Positions 6,230-8,752 of a stretch of DNA of 8,752 bases are shown piece by piece. A model generated the notes under the pieces. It made no database searches and had not been told where the DNA came from. It was given only the letters and a program-made list of their open reading frames with translations. Made by a program: the position numbers and the translations under genes. This DNA comes from Candidatus Aenigmatarchaeota archaeon (GTDB lineage: Archaea > Aenigmatarchaeota > Aenigmatarchaeia > QMZP01). The number at the start of each line of letters is the position of its first letter. The first letter of the stretch is position 1. The DNA lies in assembly GCA_016202785.1 (NCBI GenBank), contig JACQOC010000031.1, forward strand, positions 1 through 8,752, given 5' to 3'.

Positions 6230-6276
6230 GGGCGCCGGGCAGCGCTGTTTGCTTGTCAGCAGGCCGCCCGGCGCCC
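6230..6276. promoter_or_regulatory. 11-bp GC-rich hairpin in the htpX leader
   Basis: GGGCGCCGGGC at 6230-6240 and GCCCGGCGCCC at 6266-6276 are perfect 11-bp complements. The 25-base loop contains a second possible stem, GCTG (6244-6247) with CAGC (6257-6260). On the minus strand it lies 26 bases after the stop of the upstream membrane gene and ends where the htpX ribosome site begins, 15 bases before the ATG. No T-run follows. It may protect or process the htpX mRNA, attenuate read-through, or control ribosome access. The sequence does not decide between these. Confidence 0.6.
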
Positions 6277-6302
6277 TATTGCTTGAAATTTGCTGTCCGC
6301 GG

Positions 6303-6605
6303 CTAAGGACCCGGCCGGGCCAGCACGCCTAAACACGCGCCGACCGCCGCGCCGGCCCCTGCCACCACGGCGTGCAAGTGGAACTGGAATTCCAGCACGC
6401 CGAAAATAGGCAGCAAGGTCATCAGAAAGTCAGCGGCGAAGGCTGCGGCGGCCGCGCCGGCCCAGACCCGCCAGTTGTCTTTGATGGCAGCCCAGATCAT
6501 TCTCCTGGCCGCCCGCATTTGCCGCCACAGCCGGCCCAGAAACACCAGGCAGCCGACGGTGGCAAGGGCAAACAGCAACGTCATTGCCGCACTATAAACG
6601 CTCAC
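6303..6605 (-). CDS. Small integral membrane protein, 100 residues
   Basis: I do not recognise the family. The protein is strongly hydrophobic, with spans at about 5-24, 46-66 and 77-96 separated by a basic loop (RLWRQMRAARR, 25-35), which by the positive-inside rule should be cytoplasmic. It is Ala/Gly-rich in the third span. The start is GTG 6605, supported by GGTGAGAT just upstream, an excellent match to the anti-Shine-Dalgarno. That same GGTGA overlaps the stop codon of the 59-residue gene upstream, so translation of the two is probably coupled. It precedes htpX by 88 bases and may be part of the same membrane-associated function. Confidence 0.8.
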   Translation of the reverse strand: MSVYSAAMTLLFALATVGCLVFLGRLWRQMRAARRMIWAAIKDNWRVWAGAAAAAFAADFLMTLLPIFGVLEFQFHLHAVVAGAGAAVGACLGVLARPGP

Positions 6606-6611
6606 GATATC

Positions 6612-6791
6612 TCACCGGTCCTCGGCAACTACTGCAGTTCCGGTGCCGGCGGCCGGCGGGAACAACATGCCGCTCTCCTTTGCCGCTATCAGCAGCGACG
6701 CAATCAGCAACGCGGCCAGGAGCGCGATGGCCTTGGCCTTGCTGCCGACAGCATCATCGCATTTTTCGGTCCCGTTATTCCATTTTTTCAT
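6612..6791 (-). CDS. 59-residue single-span membrane peptide
   Basis: A short gene that is easily missed. ATG 6791 is preceded by AAGGAGCTATT, a strong ribosome site at correct spacing, and overlaps the upstream stop codon as ATGA. The peptide begins MKKWNNGTEK, is polar to residue 20, then has one hydrophobic stretch (AIALLAALLIASLLIAA, 21-37) and a short Pro/Gly/Ala-rich tail ending VVAEDR. That makes it a one-span protein with little outside the membrane. Its TGA lies 6 bases before the GTG of the next membrane gene. Tight coupling on both sides supports it as a real operon member. It resembles small membrane regulators in form only, with no family recognised. Confidence 0.75.
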   Translation of the reverse strand: MKKWNNGTEKCDDAVGSKAKAIALLAALLIASLLIAAKESGMLFPPAAGTGTAVVAEDR

Positions 6792-7294
6792 AATAGCTCC
6801 TTCTCGCCCACTATTTGGGGCCCGTAAATGATTTCCTTTTCGTCGTCCACATAGACCCTAACGTTGGCGCCGAAGTTGGTAAAGTATATTAAGTGGCCGG
6901 GGCGGAAGTTCTGGCTAGCGATGCGCCCAACTATCCCGCCTTTTCCGTCATCGTGCCAGGTGCGGATGTACCACCAGTCGTTCTTTAGCTTGGTGCAAAC
7001 CACTATGGCTACCAGTTTGCCGCTGCTGTCGAAGCGGGCGTCGAACATTTCGATGCTGTGGCCCGTGAACTTCAAGGGCAGCATGGAATGCACCTTCCCG
7101 CCGCCTGGCGTCCAATCTTCCGGCAAGTCCGCTATTTTGCACGGCAGCTTGGCGAACCAAACGGCCGTCTCCCCGTTAAGGGTTTCCAGCCACATTATCA
7201 GGTTGTTCGGGCCAGTTTGCATGTCCCCGATTGTCCAGCCCGGGGCCGGAACTAACAGGTTTTTCATCTTTATCCGCTCTTCTTCTGTCATCAT
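6788..7294 (-). CDS. Unrecognised 168-residue soluble, beta-rich protein
   Basis: I do not recognise the family. Three in-frame ATGs lie close together (7303, 7294, 7291). GGAG at 7307-7304 directly abuts the first, so it can only serve the later ones, and 7294 has the best spacing (9 bases). The protein is rich in Trp, Gly and aromatic residues and has many short alternating strands, for example LVAIVVCTKL, WWYIRTWHDD and NVRVYVDDEKEIIYG. This pattern suggests a mainly beta fold, perhaps a sheet or partial propeller repeat. It has no membrane segment and two Cys. Its TGA overlaps the ATG of the 59-residue gene, so the two are translationally coupled. Confidence 0.8.
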   Translation of the reverse strand: MMTEEERIKMKNLLVPAPGWTIGDMQTGPNNLIMWLETLNGETAVWFAKLPCKIADLPEDWTPGGGKVHSMLPLKFTGHSIEMFDARFDSSGKLVAIVVCTKLKNDWWYIRTWHDDGKGGIVGRIASQNFRPGHLIYFTNFGANVRVYVDDEKEIIYGPQIVGEKELL

Positions 7295-7350
7295 TTCAAT
7301 CATCTCCCTTTATTCATAGCTAGTAGGCAAGCGTCGATGCATTCGTGCAA

Positions 7351-7782
7351 TCATTTGGCCGCAGGTTTGCAGCCAAGCTTCTCCATGGCGTGCCGGCCTT
7401 CGCCGTGCAGCGGGCTGCCCGGCTTTGCGTCTTTCATCAGCTGCTTGACGAGCTCACAGACTGGCGCGGCGTCCCCGGCCGACACCAGCGAATTCCAGGC
7501 CTGGAGCACCAAGAACAGCACCAGGCCTTTCGCGTTCATGTCGCTTTTCCCGACTTTCACAAAGCCGGGGTTGTCCTTATTGGCCTCGGCCGCCGCCAGG
7601 ATATGCGACAGGATTTCCAGCAGCGTCTTGCCGGCCAAGGCTTGCAGGAAGCCGAGCAGGTCGCTGCACGCGACCCATTTCCGTCCGACCAATACATTGA
7701 ACTGGCGGTTCTGCTCCAGCCATGCTTTGAACTGTTCCAGGGTCGAGCCCGTGTATTCCGTGGGCTTATTCGTCATTTCCAT
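7351..7782 (-). CDS. Unrecognised 143-residue helical protein
   Basis: I do not recognise the family. ATGs at 7785, 7782 and 7776 are all in frame. GGAGGG at 7793-7788 best serves 7782 (about 6 bases). The upstream gene's TGA overlaps this start region, indicating coupled translation. The protein looks mainly alpha-helical: TLEQFKAWLEQNRQF (about 14-28), LLGFLQALAGKTLLEILSHI (43-62) and GLVLFLVLQAWNSLV (86-100). The helices are amphipathic rather than long enough for certain membrane spans. It has three Cys, one close to the C-terminus (GCKPAAK). A helical-bundle adaptor is possible, but nothing in the sequence identifies a role. Confidence 0.8.
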   Translation of the reverse strand: MEMTNKPTEYTGSTLEQFKAWLEQNRQFNVLVGRKWVACSDLLGFLQALAGKTLLEILSHILAAAEANKDNPGFVKVGKSDMNAKGLVLFLVLQAWNSLVSAGDAAPVCELVKQLMKDAKPGSPLHGEGRHAMEKLGCKPAAK

Positions 7783-8186
7783 CATTTCCCTCCATCCGGG
7801 CGCAGCACGGGCTGCGCCACATACACAATTTCCGCCCGCTCAGTGCCGGACACGGCCCTGATTCCTATCACATCATCCACAGGTTTGCCAATATGGTAAG
7901 AGCCTGACCTGCCAGGCAGGATGTTAGCATCCCACACTTCCATGCGCTCCCAACCACGTGTCTCGCAGTTACGTCCGGCACGGCAGGATTCGAAGACAAC
8001 CTCGTCGATGGCCATGCGCGAGTTGTTGACGACAGTGAAGAACAGGCCATCTTCGCCCACATCCCACTTAAGCACAACCTTAGGCAGCTGCAAAGCGCTG
8101 GTGGCAGCAATGCTTGCCAGAACCCCAAGGATTAGCGCCGCCCCGAAGGCAATGAGACAAGTGTTCCTCTTGACCATTCTTGTCAC
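7782..8186 (-). CDS. Membrane-anchored protein with small extracytoplasmic domain
   Basis: The 134-residue protein starts with a basic segment (TRMVKRN) followed by a hydrophobic span LIAFGAALILGVLASIAATS (11-30), a signal-anchor or uncleaved signal peptide. About 100 residues outside the membrane follow, dominated by beta strands (KVVLKWDV, LFFTVVNNS, EIVYVAQPV) and suggesting a small beta-sandwich. Cys68 and Cys74 (ESCRAGRNCE) could form a disulfide. GTG 8186 is chosen because GGAGAGGG lies at 8199-8192, while ATG 8177, three codons later, is the alternative. A longer reading frame to 8264 runs through the ribosome site and promoter and is unlikely. Its stop overlaps the next gene. The family is not recognised. 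Confidence 0.8.
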   Translation of the reverse strand: MTRMVKRNTCLIAFGAALILGVLASIAATSALQLPKVVLKWDVGEDGLFFTVVNNSRMAIDEVVFESCRAGRNCETRGWERMEVWDANILPGRSGSYHIGKPVDDVIGIRAVSGTERAEIVYVAQPVLRPDGGK

Positions 8187-8202
8187 TGTGACCCTCTCCT
8201 TC

Positions 8203-8216
8203 CCCTTAAAAAGTGC
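8203..8216 (-). promoter_or_regulatory. Possible TATA box upstream of the membrane-anchored gene
   Basis: The only AT-rich run in this GC-rich spacer reads ACTTTTTAAGG on the minus strand (about 8215-8205). Its centre lies about 24 bases before GTG 8186 and 33 before ATG 8177, compatible with archaeal promoter spacing. A strong ribosome site lies between box and start, so the leader would be very short and the two signals compete as explanations. Weak evidence. Confidence 0.35.
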
Positions 8217-8220
8217 AATT

Positions 8221-8296
8221 CCGGCCGTCCGCGGTGGCCGGGCCCCCTCACCGTTTCCTCTCACCTGGGCCCGCCATCACCGCTGGCGGCAGGCCC
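8221..8296. repeat. Two GC-rich hairpins in the spacer after the right-edge gene
   Basis: The first is CCGGCC at 8221-8226 with GGCCGG at 8236-8241. The second, at 8267-8296, pairs CCGCCA with TGGCGG, extended by GGGC/GCCC with a 3-base bulge. Both lie in the 118-base spacer between the right-edge gene (stop 8307-8305) and the next start. The second begins 9 bases after that stop and may end or stabilise the upstream transcript, although no T-run follows it on the minus strand. Confidence 0.45.
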
Positions 8297-8304
8297 TTAA
8301 CTGT

Positions 8305-8752
8305 TCACCGGCTCCGCTGCGGGACGGCCAGGGCTTTTGCTTCCACCCCGGCAGCGACAACCACGGTATGCGCATCCCCGATCTCGATAAACCGGGGGGT
8401 TGCGCTGAATTGCCCCAAAGTGGCCGGGTTAGCGCTTTCCTTGAAACCGGTTATGTGCCAGCATTTCACCAGCCAGGCGCCGTTGCCCTGCGCCGCGAAC
8501 GCAACGGCCTGCAAAACGTTCCCGCGGTAGACGGCATCGAAAGCTGCCACTTCGCCGCCGAGCGGGAACGGGCAGGGCTCGGTATTCATCAGGCCGGAAT
8601 AGTTGGTCATCAGCCGGGTGACGAATGCCTTCCGCCTTCCGGCCTGGGCGATTGTCCACAAGACGGCAAGCCCGTTGCGGCTCACCGCCACGTCCGTTAC
8701 CCGGCCTTCGGTTTCGAAGGCCAGCAGGGATTTGCCGGTCAGGATGCTGGCC
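8305..8752 (-). CDS. C-terminal part of an unidentified, possibly beta-propeller protein
   Basis: The frame is open from the window edge (first full codon 8751-8749) to TGA 8307-8305, showing 148 residues. A GTG at 8691 exists, but the frame continues upstream with ordinary protein sequence (ASILTGKSLLAFETEGRV), so the true start is outside the window. The sequence repeats a pattern of short strands separated by turns: VTDVAVSRNGLAVLWT (about 18-33), a middle block ending in WHITGF, and TVVVAAGVEAKALAV near the end. This resembles blades of a propeller or another repeat beta protein. No catalytic motif is visible. The family is inferred from pattern only. Confidence 0.7.
   Translation of the reverse strand, partial: ASILTGKSLLAFETEGRVTDVAVSRNGLAVLWTIAQAGRRKAFVTRLMTNYSGLMNTEPCPFPLGGEVAAFDAVYRGNVLQAVAFAAQGNGAWLVKCWHITGFKESANPATLGQFSATPRFIEIGDAHTVVVAAGVEAKALAVPQRSR

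Noticed and set aside
7295..7303. ATG 7303 as start of the 168-residue gene
   Set aside because: GGAG touches this ATG with no spacer, so it cannot direct initiation there. ATG 7294 has normal spacing.
8187..8264. Extension of the membrane-anchored gene to 8264
   Set aside because: It would run through the AT-rich TATA-like box and the GGAGAGGG ribosome site. The signal-anchor pattern starts naturally near 8186-8177.
1..8752. CRISPR arrays, tRNA or rRNA genes, insertion sequences
   Set aside because: No regularly spaced repeats, cloverleaf sequences, ribosomal RNA motifs, transposase motifs or terminal inverted repeats with target duplications were seen on reading through.

Overview
All credible genes lie on the minus strand, so the window reads from right to left. 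Coding DNA is GC-rich, while the spacers carrying promoters are AT-rich. Two promoters (before rtcB and before the left-edge gene) have a TATA-like box about 26-28 bases before the ATG, which is the archaeal leaderless arrangement. Other genes have strong GGAG/GGAGG ribosome sites. With an archaeal-type RtcB, an intein of a kind known in archaeal RtcB, and bulge-helix-bulge (BHB) introns, this points to an archaeon. The many orphan small proteins and compact spacing would suit a DPANN-like lineage, but the phylum cannot be fixed from this sequence.

Right to middle (8752-3200): a run of co-directional genes. In transcription order these are the end of a possible beta-propeller protein (8752-8305), a membrane-anchored protein with a short extracytoplasmic domain (8186-7782), a helical protein (7782-7351), an unrecognised 168-residue protein (7294-6788), a 59-residue single-span membrane peptide (6791-6612), a 100-residue membrane protein (6605-6303), an intact HtpX-type M48 metalloprotease (6214-5294), a second M48-like membrane protein whose zinc motif has decayed (5283-4453), and two unrecognised soluble proteins (4387-3728 and 3652-3200). 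Several neighbours overlap by a few bases or sit within 10 bases. A hairpin plus T-rich tail at 3183-3124 closes the run. The set looks like an envelope or proteostasis cassette built around HtpX, with mostly unassigned partners.

Left (3052-130): rtcB, the 3'-phosphate RNA ligase that joins exons after BHB intron removal in archaea. As DNA the gene is broken. Residues 1-69 are followed by a 31-nt insert that adds a stop and shifts the frame, then 24 codons, then a 15-nt insert with an in-frame TAA, then the rest of the gene. Both inserts fold as BHB introns with consistent cut positions, and removing them restores the RtcB core exactly. Six codons after intron 2 a 474-residue intein with a LAGLIDADG endonuclease sits immediately before the metal-binding Cys. 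The gene for the exon ligase thus appears to need EndA and RtcB to splice its own mRNA, and protein splicing to complete its active site. The predicted mature RtcB is 484 residues with every active-site motif present.

Far left (44-1): the first 14 codons of another gene, behind a strong AT-rich leaderless promoter. No tRNA, rRNA, CRISPR array or insertion sequence was seen, and no plus-strand gene is supported.
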